64,000 nucleotides of DNA, from contig JAWHQI010000068.1 in the NCBI GenBank assembly GCA_033032865.1, positions 1,178,001 through 1,242,000 on the forward strand, written 5' to 3'. Each line of letters starts with the position of its first letter. The first letter of the stretch is position 1. Under the pieces are notes generated by a model that had not been told where the DNA came from, did no database searches, and was given only the letters and a program-made list of their open reading frames with translations. The stretch is from Dactylorhiza incarnata (Eukaryota; Streptophyta; Magnoliopsida; Asparagales; Orchidaceae). The position numbers and the translations under genes are program-made. This document shows positions 42,024-55,839 of the stretch, in pieces.

Positions 42024-44731
42024 GAGACCCATAAAGTAAAACCACACTTATCAACACTAACTATTATACCTAAAAGGGTAGCAACAGGGTCAAGATCCTT
42101 CATGTCAAAATCTTTTGCAATAGTGGATTATAAATCACTTATTTCAAAAAGATCCAACTGAAGAATCAACATATCATCAACATAAAAAACATATGATGAC
42201 TATTTTGCTCGACATAGAGCGATGATAAAGTCATTCATTTGAATAACTGGACTGAAATCCATTGCTCATTACCACTTGGTCAAATTTAAGGTTTCACATC
42301 TTAGGCACTTATTTAAGCTTATAGATTGATTGGTTCAGTTTACACACCTTTTCTTTGAAATCATTCAGAAGATAACTTTCTTGTTTTGCCAAATAGATTT
42401 CTTCATTAAGCTCTTGAACAAAGATGTCCATCTACACATCAATCTGATGACCTATAAGGTGCTCGATAGATGCTAAAGCAAGAAGAATTATTATAGTTGA
42501 CAGGTGTCACACATGTAAATAAACATCAAAATAGTCTAAGCCCACTTGTTTTTTATATCCTTTAGCTACTATATGTGCTTTCAATCTAGCTATTAACCTA
42601 TCACAATTCAATTTTTCTTAAACACTCACTTGCATTCAATGACCTATGCTCCTTTAGGCAGGTCACCTAGATGTCAAGTGTTATTTTATAGCAGCGAGTT
42701 CATTTCATCATCTATGAATTCTGCCCATTTTTTGGAATCTCTAGGTCTTATTGCTTCTTGATAGGAAAATGAATCATCATCTAAGTAGTAGGAGACAATG
42801 TTTTCACCAGAGTGCATATAGGTTCTTTCACTTGTAGGCACTATCGCAGGAAGATGTTCACCATATAATGGTTGGGTAGTAGAATTAGAGGGGCCAGCTT
42901 TTGGTTCCACGGTAGATTCTGAAATCATGTATGTAGACCCGGATATGTTAAAGCATTAATTTTTGACAAATTTATTTTCAAATAATTCAGCATCTCTAGA
43001 CTCAATGACTATATTAATGGATCTTCAGAGTATCAAACCTACAAAGATGCTTATGTCATAACTCATATGGTTTGGAAGTAAGCTTAGAGTGAGGCAATCT
43101 ATTCAGAATGTAATTTGAAATGAAGATTGCTTCTCCGTAATAAGAGGTAGGCATGCAAGCTGTATGTAACATAGAATTTAATATTTCTAGTAAGGTTCTA
43201 TTTTTCTGCCCAACAACACCATTCGACTGTGGTGAGTAAGGAGCAGTGGTTTCAAGTATTATGTCCTCACATGCACAAAATTCATTGAACCCAGTTGTAG
43301 TATATTCTCCTCCTCAATCACTTCTAAATCTCTAAATTTTCAAGTTTAGATGGTTTTCAACTCTAGATTTGTAGATCTTAAAAGTCTCAAATGCTTCATC
43401 TTTCGTTTTCAATAAATAGACATGATAATATCTTGAAAAATTGTCTATGAAAGTTATCAGATATTTCCTTCCACTTATAGTGACATGACTTCTAAAATCA
43501 CAGATCTCGAATTGCATCAACTCAAGAAATTGCATGCTTCTAGAAACCAACTTACAAAGTTTTCTAGTGATCTTGGTTTGTGCACATACCTAACATCTAT
43601 CAAATTGTATAGATTAATCTAAATGGATGTCATAACTCATAACTAGATCACACATTTTCCTATAGTTCATATGTCCAAGTCTATTATATAATATCTTTGG
43701 ATAAATAATATTTACAAAAACTTGGTTAATGCTATGATTATTTAAGTTAAGTCTATACATTCCATTTAACATATGCGTGCAACCAAAATAATGAGAATTA
43801 ACTGTTAAAGTTATTCTACTATTTAAGGTTGAAAAGGACATTCCAGCTATATCTAGCAAACTCATAGAAATTAAATTTTTCTTAAGTGAAGGGATTACTC
43901 TAAGATGCTTTAAAGTTAGTAATTTACCTAAAGATAGAACCAGATTTGTTGTCCTAGCATGAGTCACTTGAGTTTCTCCTCCATTGCAATTCTTGATAGT
44001 GTCATTGCCCGTTGAAACCTCATTGAGCAATCCTTTGTCATTTGTAGCATGGCAAGTAGCTCTATTTTCCAGCAACCACTTAGAAGACACACTGATGCGA
44101 CCACTTGCCATCATAGTAACCAATGATTGAGGTCCTGATTTGTTCACCTGCATGTTCACCTTATTCTGAGGTGCATCCTCATTGGGCTTCTTTGGAAGTT
44201 TGAAGTCTGCGGCCCAGTGACCCCAATTTGTACAGTTATGACACTTTACCTTCTTCATTTCAAAATGAGTATTTTTGGCATGTAACTGTGATTAGGATTC
44301 ACCTTTAGGTGTCTAGGGCTTCTTATGAGGTTTGCTGGAATGTGAAACTAAGTTAGTAATCTGAACGGGTTGACTAACTTGTTCAATGCACTTCCTGACA
44401 GAGTTTTGATCCTCAATATGGATGAACCTTTTATGTTCATCAAACATTATCAGCTCTTTCAGTATGTACATTTCAGCCTTGAAAATGTTCCACTCAGAAG
44501 ATAGCTTGCTAAGAATTATACCGACAAAGATATTATTGGACATGTCAGACTTGTAATTCTTCAGCTTAATCCACATATTTTCTAGTTCAATAAGATGAGA
44601 TGTGAATGTCGAATTCATATTTAATTTAAAATCAAAATAATGATCTTTAAGGATAGTTTTCGACATCCCCTCTTATTTTTGGAAATGTGCATTCAAGCGA
44701 TCCCAAACCTCCTTTGGAGTCTTATATTCAC
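42024..44731 (-). pseudogene. Copia remnant I: gag, protease, integrase and RT pieces
   Basis: From right to left on the minus strand: gag (44313-44731, with CEYKTPKEVWDRLNAHF at the cut end), a knuckle CHNCTNWGHWAADF with its last Cys lost, a protease-like WLLENRATCHATND in which the catalytic DSG has become ENR, a GAG-pre-integrase segment, an integrase piece (43332-43550, LMQFEICDFRSHVTISGRKYLITFIDNFSRY), the region before RT (42686-42928), and RT with YVDDM at 42170-42184. There are many stops. No LTR of this element is visible. It is cut at 44732 by element J and at 42023 by LTR H. Confidence 0.8.
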
Positions 44732-46950
44732 AGTAACAACCTGCTAGTACAAATATTATAATAATAGGTCCGGCCGGGACAACACGCCACATTAAACATA
44801 CTAACTAGACGTTAATAAGATGATAGCGAGAAAATATAAAACTACACGAGAGAATAAGCACAAGCAGAAGCTTTCATTAAACATTGAAATTAGAATGTCC
44901 ACCTACTCTAGAATGTCAAATATAGAATTATGGCCTTAAGGCCTTACATTCAACCAATGTAGCAAAATTCTACACCATACATCAGCTCGCAGGCCGACAA
45001 TACATGGAAAGCGGTAATATAGGTTTGTCTTCGAGGGCCAACAACTTTCGGCTTCAACCCACTACTTCCCGCTTGTCTCACTAGCACCTGTACCAACCAC
45101 AAATAAAAGGTAAATGAGGGTCAGCTATGAGCTACCACAAATCGTGAAATGATCCCACCCCAAGCAATTCTAGCAGGCTCCGAGTTGGGGCACCGCTCAA
45201 CTGCAAGCAAGCAGCACATGCAATATGTAATATAAATAAGAAAGTGCGTCAACATTACACAAGTTGAGGTTTCAAGCACAGTCAATCTTTTAGGTTGAGC
45301 ATCAAAGAAAGGTTAACCTAGGTATGCAAATGATGTTAGTTGGGTTCACCTGGAGGATCCCCACAATCGCCAAAGAAACTGCATGAGGCTAACATAACAT
45401 CACTTCATCACAACAAAAATACGGTACTTACGACCATATGCTTCATGCACTCAATGCATGTTTCCAATTTACTCTCTCATGAGTACCAACACCATACTAA
45501 GTTATGTAACCTTAGGTGAGAAAAGAGCTTTTGGCCGGTCTGGGTGAACACCTTCTGCGGCCTGTCCCATGATCGTACGACATACAGGAGGTTAAGACCT
45601 CTCACTGATCTGCGTGGAAATGGGTTCGATTCAGCTTTTTCCATAATCTAGTCATTGTAATCCATCAACACGATGCGTGTGTGACTTCGCCTCGGCCCAT
45701 AAAGTTTTATCACATACAAGTGCTACAAAAAAGTCAAGCTATACACATAATTCTTAGAAAAGGTCAAAGGATTTGCAAATACCACTAACGATGGAGTTCC
45801 AAGACAAATCTACTTCAAAATCCGTGGTGAAGGCTTGTGTTCAACCACAACCCAAGCATGGGGATTCCGTTAGGCTCTCCAAAAGACACCTAAAACTCAA
45901 GTCCCACATTTTAAATGACATATTTCACTGAGCCATTATCCGGCACGCATTATTAGCTTAACCTAAATGCACGTCATAAATCAAGCATCACCGATCTGGG
46001 ATAACGGCCACGGGTAGGCGTCACACAAAATTCCTAAATCTGTATGACTACCAAATTTCTACAGGAAATAAATGCCAGGGATGGACACAATCGACCCAGA
46101 GTTCAGAAGAAGTAATGTGAGTCCTACACTTCACTAATTTGTGAAAGGGAAAATGCTATGCAAGCATAGAAAAGGGATGAAAGGACAAAACACATCCTAA
46201 GACCGGAAGGACAGATCGTTACCCTACAGCTCTCTTTGGCGCCATAAATCCGAGATTTCAATCAGATGGAAAGAACCGCATCGGGCTGCTTTCCATGGAT
46301 CTGCAAATGGCTTTCAAGTCGGAGCTTCAGAGATCCATCAACGGCTGATAGAGTCTTCTTCTACCTCCTTGGATTTCCTCATTCTCAAGCTTGGAGAGAG
46401 AGAAAAAGATTATGAAAATGAGGATAAACTTCCTCTACTCACGACCTAAGAGTTTTAGGAACATTTCCCATCCATTTGATCAAAATCCTTAAAGATTTGA
46501 CTGCCACGATGGCTGTTTCGCGGATCTGGGTACATCAACTAATGTCAGGCGGTATCGCTACCACCCGCGATAGTATTTGACGTTATCCCAAACAGTCAGC
46601 ATAGCGTCTCGATCTCTCGACGATATTATGTCTCATATTGACTTGAAGACCAATCGTCGGCAGTATCGCTATCACCCAACACTAGCGTCTAGTGGATATC
46701 TTCTTGATGCACAACTTCTCAATGATACAATGGAGCTTCCTGTAGATTTAGCTACTACCAGCGGTATTGCTTCCGCGCGGCATTAGCAATCTCATTGACA
46801 AGCTGTCTCGATGATACAGATGAGCTTCAGGCTGACATCCTAAATCTTCAAATCGATATGCTACCACCAATGGTAGCACTACCGCCTGGCGTTAGCTACG
46901 TGCTATAGATTTTTGAGAGATTTCTTCCCAATGGGAAATGGGGTATTACA
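44732..46950 (-). repeat. Element J 3' LTR (about 2.2 kb)
   Basis: It ends GGGGTATTACA at 46950. The left end is decayed (GTAACAACC instead of TGTAACACC), so the start is uncertain by a few bases. Next to the right end, the minus strand reads TTTTAAGGGAGGTAGAG, the polypurine tract. The array GGCGGTATCGCTACC lies at 46540-46900. Confidence 0.75.
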
Positions 46951-49019
46951 ACTCTACCTCCCTTAAAATAATTTTGTCCCAAAATTCCAGAAATTAGAAA
47001 GCAGTAAAAAGACACCGCAAAAATAATTAAATTGTACCTCAATGGAATAACTCAGGGATTCCTTAAGCATGGTTTGCTCCCGCTCCCATGTAAGCTCCTC
47101 TCATCCGCAATTGTCCCAACGGACTTTTACAATCTTGATCGATTTATTCCGCAACTGTCTGACTTCAGTGTCTTTGATGCGAACATGCTTGACATTCATC
47201 GTTAGCACACCATCAAATAGCACTTTGTCGACCGCAACAATATGAGTAGGATCTTGCACCGCCTTTCTCAACACAGAAATGTTTAATACATTGTGTGAAC
47301 CGCTTAACAATGTAGATAGAGCAAGTCGATAGGCAGCTTCACAAATCTGCTCTAGGATCTTAAACGGTTTAAGTACCTTGGAATATGCTTTTTCCAACAT
47401 CAGATCCTCGATACTCCTTTGAACGGTTTGATCTTCAAGTAAACCCAGTCGGCAATGGTGAACTCAATGTTTTGGTAATTTGCATTGTTGAACTTTGCTT
47501 GCCTAACCTAGGCAACTCACAACCGCTCTCGCATTGCTTGAATTGATGTATTCTCCTTATCAACATCTATTCACTTCATCAACTTTGTGTTGCTCATTTC
47601 CGCCCAATCAAAAGGCATACGACACTTCCTACCATAAAGGGCCTCGCTGGTCGCCATTTCAATACTAGCTTGGTAGTTGTTGCTGTATGCGAACTCAATC
47701 ATATATAGATGGTCCTCCCATCTTTTTTTTTTAAATCAAAAATGCATATCTTAAGCATATACTCCATCGTCCTATTGGTTCTCTCTGTCTGAACATCCAT
47801 TTGTGGGTGGAAAGTCGTGCTAAATTTCACCATGGTACCCAACAGCTAATGGATTAGCCTCTAGTTGCTCGAGGTGTAACACCCATCACGATCGCTCACG
47901 ATGCTACGGGGAAATCCGTGCAATTGCACGATATTGTCAATGTATAACTTGGCCAACTTTTGCACAGAATCCTCCTTCCAGTTCGGAATGAAGTGTGATA
48001 CCTTTGTCAAATGATCTACGATCACCCATATGGCATCGTTTCTATGTTGCGAACTTGGCAATCCCAACACGAAATCCATTGATATTTCGTCAAACTTCCA
48101 TTCCAGAATCGACAAAGACTTTAGAAACCCACCAGGTCTTTAACATTCAGCCTTCACCAACGCGCAAGTATGACATTTGGCCATGTAGTGGGCAATGTCT
48201 TTCTTCAAACTCAAACACCAAAAGAGTTTCTTCATGTCCATGTTCATTTTTCTGCTCCCTGGGTTGATCGGGTTCTTAGTTAAATGAGCCTCTTACATTA
48301 ATTTCTCCCGCAATTTGCCAACATTTGAGACGAACCATCTAGTATTCTTCCATAGAATACCATCTTCGAAGGAGAATTTGGCGTTAGACCCATCCACAGT
48401 CTACATATTATAGTTCTTCATGCTTTCTTCCAGCTCCAAAGCACGTCAAACTCGATCGGTAAGGTCATATTGAACCTCTGTCCAGTTCGAATATGTTGAA
48501 GAAGACACACTCTTATCAACATAAGAGATCTCTAAGGATTCTATATCACGGAATAGACGCTCATCATGCATCAAAATCCAATTTTCTTGTGTGGAAGACC
48601 GTCGACTAAATGCGTCTACAACAACATTTCCCTTTTCAGGAGTATAATGAGTATCAAAAGTGTAGTCCCCAAGGAATTCCATCCACCTCCTTTGCCGCAT
48701 ATTCAAATCCATCTGATTTAACAAATATTTTAGGCACTTATGGTCCGTAAAGATGTCAATCTTCACGCCATATAAATTTTGTCAACATAGCTTAAGAGCG
48801 AATACCACGACCGCCAACTCCAAGTCGTGGACTGGGTAGTTCCTCTAATGCCACAATCAACTGGAGTGAGCCATGAGCAATCACCTTTTCAAACTGGACA
48901 AAAATGTAACCCAATCCACTCCCTAATGTGTCACTATAAATCACATAGCCCTCTATCCCACATGGCGAACCTAGAATGGGCATCGTGGTGAGACGGCTCT
49001 TTAGATCCTCAAAAGCTAG
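46951..49019 (-). pseudogene. Chromovirus pol 3' half, decayed (element J)
   Basis: The chromodomain region [14 protein letters not shown] is near 47101-47150, preceded by the linker ALSTLLSGSHNVLNISVLRK. An integrase core piece (ISMDFVLGLPSSQHRNDAIW, 47861-48115) keeps its first catalytic Asp, and SDRDG is present. RNase H pieces are at 48446-48766 ([12 protein letters not shown]) and 48792-48983. RT starts to appear at the interrupted end. Frameshifts and stops throughout. Confidence 0.85.
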
Positions 49020-49024
49020 TGCGT
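49020..49024. other. Probable target-site duplication of element K, left copy (TGCGT)
   Basis: These are the five bases before the K LTR start. The right copy is outside the window, so it is not verified. Confidence 0.4.
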
Positions 49025-50947
49025 TGTAACACCCTCCCCGTTACATAGCATATAGCAGTAGGTCCGGCCGGGTCCCCACGCCATATGAAACTAACAGAAG
49101 AGTGCGTTACTTAATAGCATTAAACAGTTAAGAATATAGTTATCTCAGCCCACAGAGTCGCATAATGGAAGCATTTACTTTCAGATCAAACCAGTTCATA
49201 CATTGTCCACACTAGCAACTGGGATTGAAATACAACAAGTTATTTACAAGGTTTGTTCACAACATGTTTATAACAAAGGTGGCATCCAAACATCGGCACG
49301 CAGGCCGGCCACACATGAAAACAGTAAACAAATCAACTCGGCCTTCGACGGCCAGCTCAGCACAGCACAGTACAGCAGCAAGGGCTTCTGCCCGCTATTT
49401 CCCGCTAGCCTCGCTAGGACCTGTACAAACAAATCCACCAAGCGGTGGTAAAACAAGTAACCGGTCAGATTTAGCTGACCCAGGCTTATAACAACCCCAC
49501 CCCATGCTCGGGGCAGCGGTGCTCCTTCCCTGCAGGCAAGCAACAATAGTATATATTTCACAGGTGCGTCTAAGCACCGCATTGAAACATTCATCACACG
49601 GTGACATCAAGTCACACGTTAAGTGCACTCACGGCACGTCATCCTCAAGTCCTTTTTCAACTTGGATGATCAGATTGAGCTAGGTCATACACATGAAGTT
49701 CCGACACTATCGTTATGAGCTAGATGTCAGGATTCACCTATGCCTGGCCCGAGTTTGGTTCAGCTTATGCCCGCGCTCATAAATGTCAGGATTCAACTTA
49801 GCCTGACACTAGTTTGGCTTCCGGTTGTGCCCGACAAACTATAACCTCACAGGGTCATTACCTCAGCCTTAGGGGAGAGGTCCAAACACGATAAGCAATC
49901 TCAATGATTACTGTCTCCGGCGTTACTTCTTAACACTGGGTTTTAGCCCTTAACGCTGGGCGTTACTCTTAACGTTGGGCGTTAGCTAATTTCCGGGTAA
50001 TTTCTAGGTAACACCTCCAGAACTCACTACAACACATCTCAGTACTCAGAACCCAAAAAACACAACATATGGAGCTACCGCCGGCGTTAACGAACAGAAC
50101 AGCAAGCAACATCACCAATCCAGACCAACCTGTCCAGATGGGCCTCACACAGCATGCCTATGTCCGTACTACCATTCCGGACTCTATGTGCAAGTTTTGT
50201 GGGGATAAAATCAACCCACCGGAAGAACCCATCTACTAATTAGTAGAAGTCTCCCTAAGCATGCAAACCAATGGACGCACATGTCCAAAGATGAAGGGAG
50301 GAGAATCGTTACCCTTGACGTTCGTTTTAGCACAATAACGTTGCGATTGCTCCGGAGAGAATTTGTTGAATTCGCTTCCTCTCCACGGAGTCGCCGATGG
50401 CACTTGCACGCCGGATCTCCTTCACCGATTTGCCTTCGGTACAATGTACGGCTAGCCAAAAGAGACCTCTTTCCTTCTGGTCATGACTTCTCTGCCTTTG
50501 GAAAGAGCTTGGAATCAGAATTTTGAAGGGAAATTGAATTTGGCTGCCTTATATAATTTCTTAGCTAACGCGGGCGTTAGCACTTAACGCGGGCGTTAGC
50601 CCCTAAGGCGGTGGCCGAACTTATCCACAGCCGTAGACCAGCCGCTTAAGGAAAGTAGACGGGAAGCTAACACTAGCGTTAGCTCTAACGCCAATCGACA
50701 TCCCGTCCCGTCTATCGGGCTGCCGTCCTGATGGTCCGACGACACGCTTAAGTCCTAGGGTAATGTCGGGCGCTAGCTCTCAGACTTAACAATCCGCTGG
50801 GAATGTCTTGGGTGCTACAAACATTTCTCGAGAGGAACATAAAGAATTTCTCGAGAAGGACCTAACGCCTAGCGTTAACCATAATGACTGGCGTTAGCGC
50901 CTTACAACAAGCCTCTTCCTTTTGCTGGGGAAATCTGGGGTGTTACA
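49025..50947 (-). repeat. Element K 3' LTR (1,923 bp)
   Basis: On the plus strand it runs TGTAACACCCTCCCC to GGGTGTTACA. A TATA-like TTATATAA at 50549-50556 adjoins the GCGTTAG array (50570-50900) on the U3 side. A smaller set of GGGCGTTA words is at 49920-50000. Confidence 0.88.
50570..50900 (-). repeat. U3 array of element K (AACGCGGGCGTTAGC words)
   Basis: Copies of TAACGC(G/C)GGCGTTAGC and relatives occur: an inverted repeat of AACGC and GCGTT around a short centre. The array is directly upstream of the TATA-like sequence on the minus strand. Confidence 0.8.
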
Positions 50948-53900
50948 ATTCCCCTCCCCTTAAAGAAAGTTCGTCCCAAACTTCCAATTGTAAGAAAGAA
51001 AGCAACAGTACAAAACACATAACTTGCACCTCGATGGAATAGTTCGGGGAACTCATCACGCATGGTTTGCTCATGCTCCCATGAAAGCTCCTCATGACCG
51101 CAGTTGTTCCAGCGGACTTTGACCATTTGGATCATTTTATTCCGCAACTGCTTGACATCAGTGTCTTCGATGCAAATAGGCGTGACCAACCTCTTCAGCT
51201 CATCATCGACCGACACCTGATCCTTCACCAGGACCTGGTTAGGCTATGATATAGCTTTCCGCAGCACAAAGATGTGAAAAACATTGTGCAGTCTGCTCAA
51301 CTCTGTCGAAAGAGCGAGCTGATAGGCAGCTTCACCAACACGTTCCAGTATTTCAAACGGTCCAAGGTATCTCTGACTCAGCTTTTTCAAGCGACGAATC
51401 CTTGACACACCCTTGAATGGTTTGATCTTTAGGTAAACCCAGTCGCCCACGGCGAACTCGACATTTCTGTGCTTGGCATTGTAGTATTTTGCCTGCCTAT
51501 CTTGTGCAATCAACAATCACTCCCGGATTGTTCGAATAGCCGAATTTGCATCTTCGACTTCCTTCCTCTTTAACATCATTGTCTCTCCTGTCTCCGCCCA
51601 AGCTAAGGGAGTGCAGAAAGGTCTACCATAGAGGGCCTCGAAGGGCGCCATCTTTATACTCGCCTGGTAGCTGTTATTATAAGCGAACTCAGTCATGAAA
51701 AGATGATCTTCCAACTTCTTACCAAAGTCCAGAACGCACATACGGAGCATATCCTCTAGAGTTATGTTCGTACGTTCAGTCTGTCCATCCGTTTGCGGGT
51801 GGAAGGCAGTACTAAACTTCAACTTTGTACCCAACAACTGGTGGATTAGCCTTCAATCTTTCAAAGTAAGGCGCCCGTCTCGGTCACTACGATGCTACGG
51901 GGCACACCATGCAATCATACGATGCTATCAACATACAGCTTTGCCAACTTTTCGACTGAATTGTCCCTCCGATTTGGAATAAAGTGGGCTACCTTCGTCA
52001 AGCGATCCACGATCACCCACACGACATCATTCCCACTCTGCGATCTTGGCAAACCGTACACGAAATCCATCGTAATGTCATCGAATTTCCATTCCCGCAC
52101 AGGCAACGACTTCAGGAACCCTCTAGGTTTCTGACATTCGGCCTTCACAAGTGCGCATGTTTTACACTTTGCCACGTAAAGGGCAATGCCCTTCTTCAAA
52201 CCTGGCCACCAAAACAACATTTTCATGTCTTGGTACATTTTCATGCTCCTTGGGTGAATTGAGTACTTTGTAAAATGGGCTTCGTACAACAATTCCTCCC
52301 GCAATTTACCCACATTTGGGACTCACAACCGACCGTCTTTCCACATTAGACCGTCGTCTAACACAAACTCTGTAGCAGACCCAACCTTAGACTCTGCCAA
52401 GTAGCGATGCATGCTCGAATCAAGTTCAAGAGCCTGTCGTATTCTGTCCGCGAGGTCGTACTGCACCTCCGTCCAGTTCAAGTACGCGCTCGCACTAGAA
52501 CTGCTCTCCACACAAGAGATCTCTAAAGCTTCCATGTCACTGATCAGATGCGAATCATGCATCTGAACCCAGTTGGCCTGCGCAGAAGCCCTCTGGCTTA
52601 AATCATCTGCGACGACATTTTCCTTCCCTGGAGTATAGTGTATCTCTAAAGTGTAGTCCCCCAGGAACTCCATCCACCTTCGCTGTCGCATATTGAGCTC
52701 TTTCTGATTTAACAGATACTTTAGGCTCTTATGGTCTGTAAAGATATCCACCTTCACACCATACAAGTAGTGCCGCCACAATTTTAGAGCGAAGATCACG
52801 GCCGCCAACTCCAGGTCGTGGACTGGGTAATTCTGCTCATGCACTTTCAACTGATGAGAGCCATAAGCTATCACTTGACGATGCTGAAGAAGTACGCAGC
52901 CTCAGCCGCTCCCTGACGCATCGCTGTAAATTTCCTAGCCTTCTGTACTACATGGCAAACACAATATTGGTGCCGTGGTCAAACGACTCTTTAACTCCTC
53001 GAAAGCTTGTGCACATGCTGGTGAACAAACAAAATTCTGATCATTCCTTGTCAAAGTTGTGAGAGGAAGAGCAATCTGCGAAAAGTTCTCCACGAATCGC
53101 CTATAGTAGCCAGCAAGTCCAAGGAAACTCCTGACTTCTGCTAGTGACTCCAAAATGGGCCACTCCTGGATAACAACTATCTTCGTTGGATCCACTGCGA
53201 TACCCTCACCACTAACAACATGACCAAGGAACGCTACTGAGGCTAACCAAAACTCACACTTGGAGAACTTGGCATACAGCTGACTCCATCGCAGGGTCTC
53301 CAAAACTATGCGTAAATGAATCGCGTGATCTTCTTCAGATAGAGAGTAGACCAGAATATCGTCAATAATGACGATCACGAATCGGTCAAGGCATTCTCGA
53401 AAGGTCCTATTCATCAGATCCATGAACACTGATGACGCATTCATCAGTCCAAACGGCATCACTATGAACTCGTAGTGCCCGTAGCGGGTACTAAATGCCG
53501 TCTTGGGAATGTCGCATTCACGAATCCGCAACTGGTAGTAGCCATACTTAAGATCCAACTTCGAATATACCATTGATTCGACTAGCTGATCAAAGATGTC
53601 ATCGATTTGAGGAATCAGATACTTGTTCTTCTCGGTCATCTTGTTCAATTCACGATAGTCTATGCATAGACTTAGGCTTTCGTCCTTCTTCTTCACAAAA
53701 AGGACCGGAGCACCCCAAGGTGACGTACTTGGGCGTATATAGCCTTGCTCCAGCAACTCCTGTAATTGAACGTTCAACTCTGCCATCTCCTTTGGCGCAA
53801 TTCTATAAGGAGAGCGTGACATAGGTTTGGCACCTGGCACCAACTCTATTGTAAAATCAATCTCTCGTTGAGGTGGCGCCCCAGGAAGATCTTTCGGAAA

Positions 53901-54403
53901 CACATTAGGATACTCCGAAATAACAGGAACATCACTCAAACTGGGTTGAGGCTTTGCAACTCCCACTAGCACAAAACACAACTCTGCACCTTGCTGAACT
54001 GCCTTGACTACTTGGACAGCAGACATCAACGTCTTGCTCGATCCTCACAAAAAAGCAAATGTAGTTGCACATTCGGTATTCCGCCCTAGTGTGACCTCCT
54101 TAGAAGTGCAATCAATGTAGGCATGCTGCGCCGACAGCCAGTACATACCAAAGATCACATCGAACTCCGAAAGCGGCAGTATCGATGCTTCCAAATCAAA
54201 ATCTTAACTTCCAATTTGCACCTTGACAGCATAGCCTCGATCTGCACGCATTGAGCAGCCATTGAGCAACATCACATCTAATCGTTCCTTTCTAAATGAT
54301 GAAGTCACCCCAAGCAGTTGTATGAAGGCCTCCGATAGAAAAGAATGCGGAGCTCCCGTATCAAACAACGCTCTCGCCGGAGAGTTAAATATTAGGACAA
54401 AGC
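50948..54403 (-). pseudogene. Chromovirus pol, interrupted (element K)
   Basis: Protease (54204-54403; ALFDTGAPHSFL) ends at a TAA (54204-54206) where element F has Gln. RT is open over 52935-54029 ([32 protein letters not shown]). RNase H (52323-52874), an integrase finger and core (51915-52313; ITMDFVYGLPRSQSGNDVVW), the integrase end (51517-51837; [13 protein letters not shown]), linker (51244-51516) and chromodomain (MVKVRWNNCGHEELSWEHE, about 51060-51130) are in separate frames. The catalytic residues I can see are kept, so decay is mainly stops and frameshifts. Confidence 0.88.
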
Positions 54404-54481
54404 CTAATACACACAAGGTTAACAAGCAATGCACAAGGTATGAAGTATCAAAAGTAATAAAAGTTGTATACTAATGCATAC
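54404..54481 (-). other. Candidate intron between gag and protease (element K, 78 bp)
   Basis: On the minus strand the donor is GACAG|GTATGCATT and the acceptor TGTGTATTAG|GCTTTG. A possible branch site TTAAC lies about 20 nt before the AG. Excision joins VVTG to [16 protein letters not shown] in frame. Retention ends gag after MH. It has the same position and splice-site sequences as in elements E and F. Confidence 0.72.
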
Positions 54482-55606
54482 CTGTCACCACATCGCTTTG
54501 CTTTATGGCCTCCTGCTGGCCAAGGTTGTACACTCTGGGCTGGGCTGGAGCAGCATGGGATGCAGTTGACTCCACCGCCTTCCATTTCTCCACCGCATAA
54601 GCCGCAACCGCCTTCTTGCCGCCATGACAGTCTCGGGCTATATGACCCGGCTTTCCACAATTATTACAGATGAGTGGGCCTCGCCCAGTGATCACTCCCG
54701 AAGCAGCAGATTGAGCTGACCCAGAAGATTGCACTCTGTTCCTCCACCTGCCTCGCCTAGACTTCGCAGATCTCGGCGCTTTGAACTCTGGCTTTACCAC
54801 CGCTAACTCCTTCCTGCTCTGGGACCAATTCATATCCTGTTCTAAGGAACGAGCCGTATTGACCAGGGTCATAAACCCCCGTGTCATTGGCCCCAACAGA
54901 AGGAACCGCAACTCTTCCCGCAGGCCTTCATAAAACCGATTGGTCTTCCGAGCTTCATCGACAAAGGTCGCTCCTCCGTATCGCCCCAACCGGGTAAACA
55001 CAAGCAGGTAATCATCAATCATACGATCACCTTGAGTTAGATGGTTGAACTGATTCTCCATCTCAATCTGTTGATCAGGTGGGAGGTACCGTGACAAGAA
55101 CATTCCCGAGAACTCGTCAAATGAGATGTCCGACAGCTGCCTTCCTGCTAGCTGATGCAACTCTATCTCATCCCACCACAACTGCGCCTCCCCATCAAGT
55201 AGTAAGGTTTCCAAAGTAACCTTCTGCCCTTCCTCCGTATCAGTGGCCTTTAAAGTCTTGCGCACCCTCGATAGCCAATCCTCAGCTTGCGTCGGGGTTC
55301 CTGCCTCCGTGAACATAGGAGGATGGAAACTCAGAAAATACTGCAGTTGTTGGTCTGGAGCTCTTCGTGCCCTCACCGGCACTGGCCTTTCAACCACTGG
55401 CTCAATTGCTACAGCCGGCACCGGATCCACCCCGAGGGTAGGAGGTTGTCCAGGGACATGCCCTCCAGGTTGTGCAGGGAACATAGCAAACACCGCTTCA
55501 GCTATATCCTCACTGTATAAGCAGAAGGAGGAGTAGGCACCTCAGCTGGTGCACTGCTCGCAGTCAAACGCGGGGGTCGAGACGGCCCCGCTCTACTCCC
55601 AGCTGC
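54482..55606 (-). pseudogene. Chromovirus gag (element K)
   Basis: Open from about 55493: gag domain (FHPPMFTEAGTPTQAEDWL, FLSRYLPPDQQIEMENQF) and a knuckle CNNCGKPGHIARDC near 54620-54670. The N-terminal part (55495-55606) is related to element F but contains a frame break near 55505. As in F, no ATG begins the frame: the sequence before GCAGCTGGG is TATATAG, a possible 3' splice site. Confidence 0.8.
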
Positions 55607-55825
55607 CTATATATGTGCACAAAACACAATTAGCGACTAAGAGATAACATGGAATAACAAAGGAACCCATAAGTACCATCATAAGGCTACAATCATACAG
55701 GTACTTCATTCCTATAGCGGATAGTTACTGGTTATTTACATGTCTTAACGGTGACGCACACACGTGCTCACCACCCCTTAAAAGAATTAGACCACGAATT
55801 CAGACGAAAAGGGATCGAGACCCGT

Positions 55826-55836
55826 AGCTGATACCA
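55826..55836 (-). other. Primer-binding site, element K
   Basis: The minus strand reads TGGTATCAGCT, tRNA-iMet-like with changes at its end. Confidence 0.7.
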
Positions 55837-55839
55837 ATT

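Larger units (their letters stand above)
44732..49024 (-). mobile_element. Element J: degenerate Tekay/Del-like chromovirus (3' LTR and 3' half of pol)
   Basis: The 3' LTR (44732-46950) is followed rightward by a polypurine tract and minus-strand pol that stops at 49024, where element K is inserted. The rest of J must lie beyond the window. Confidence 0.8.
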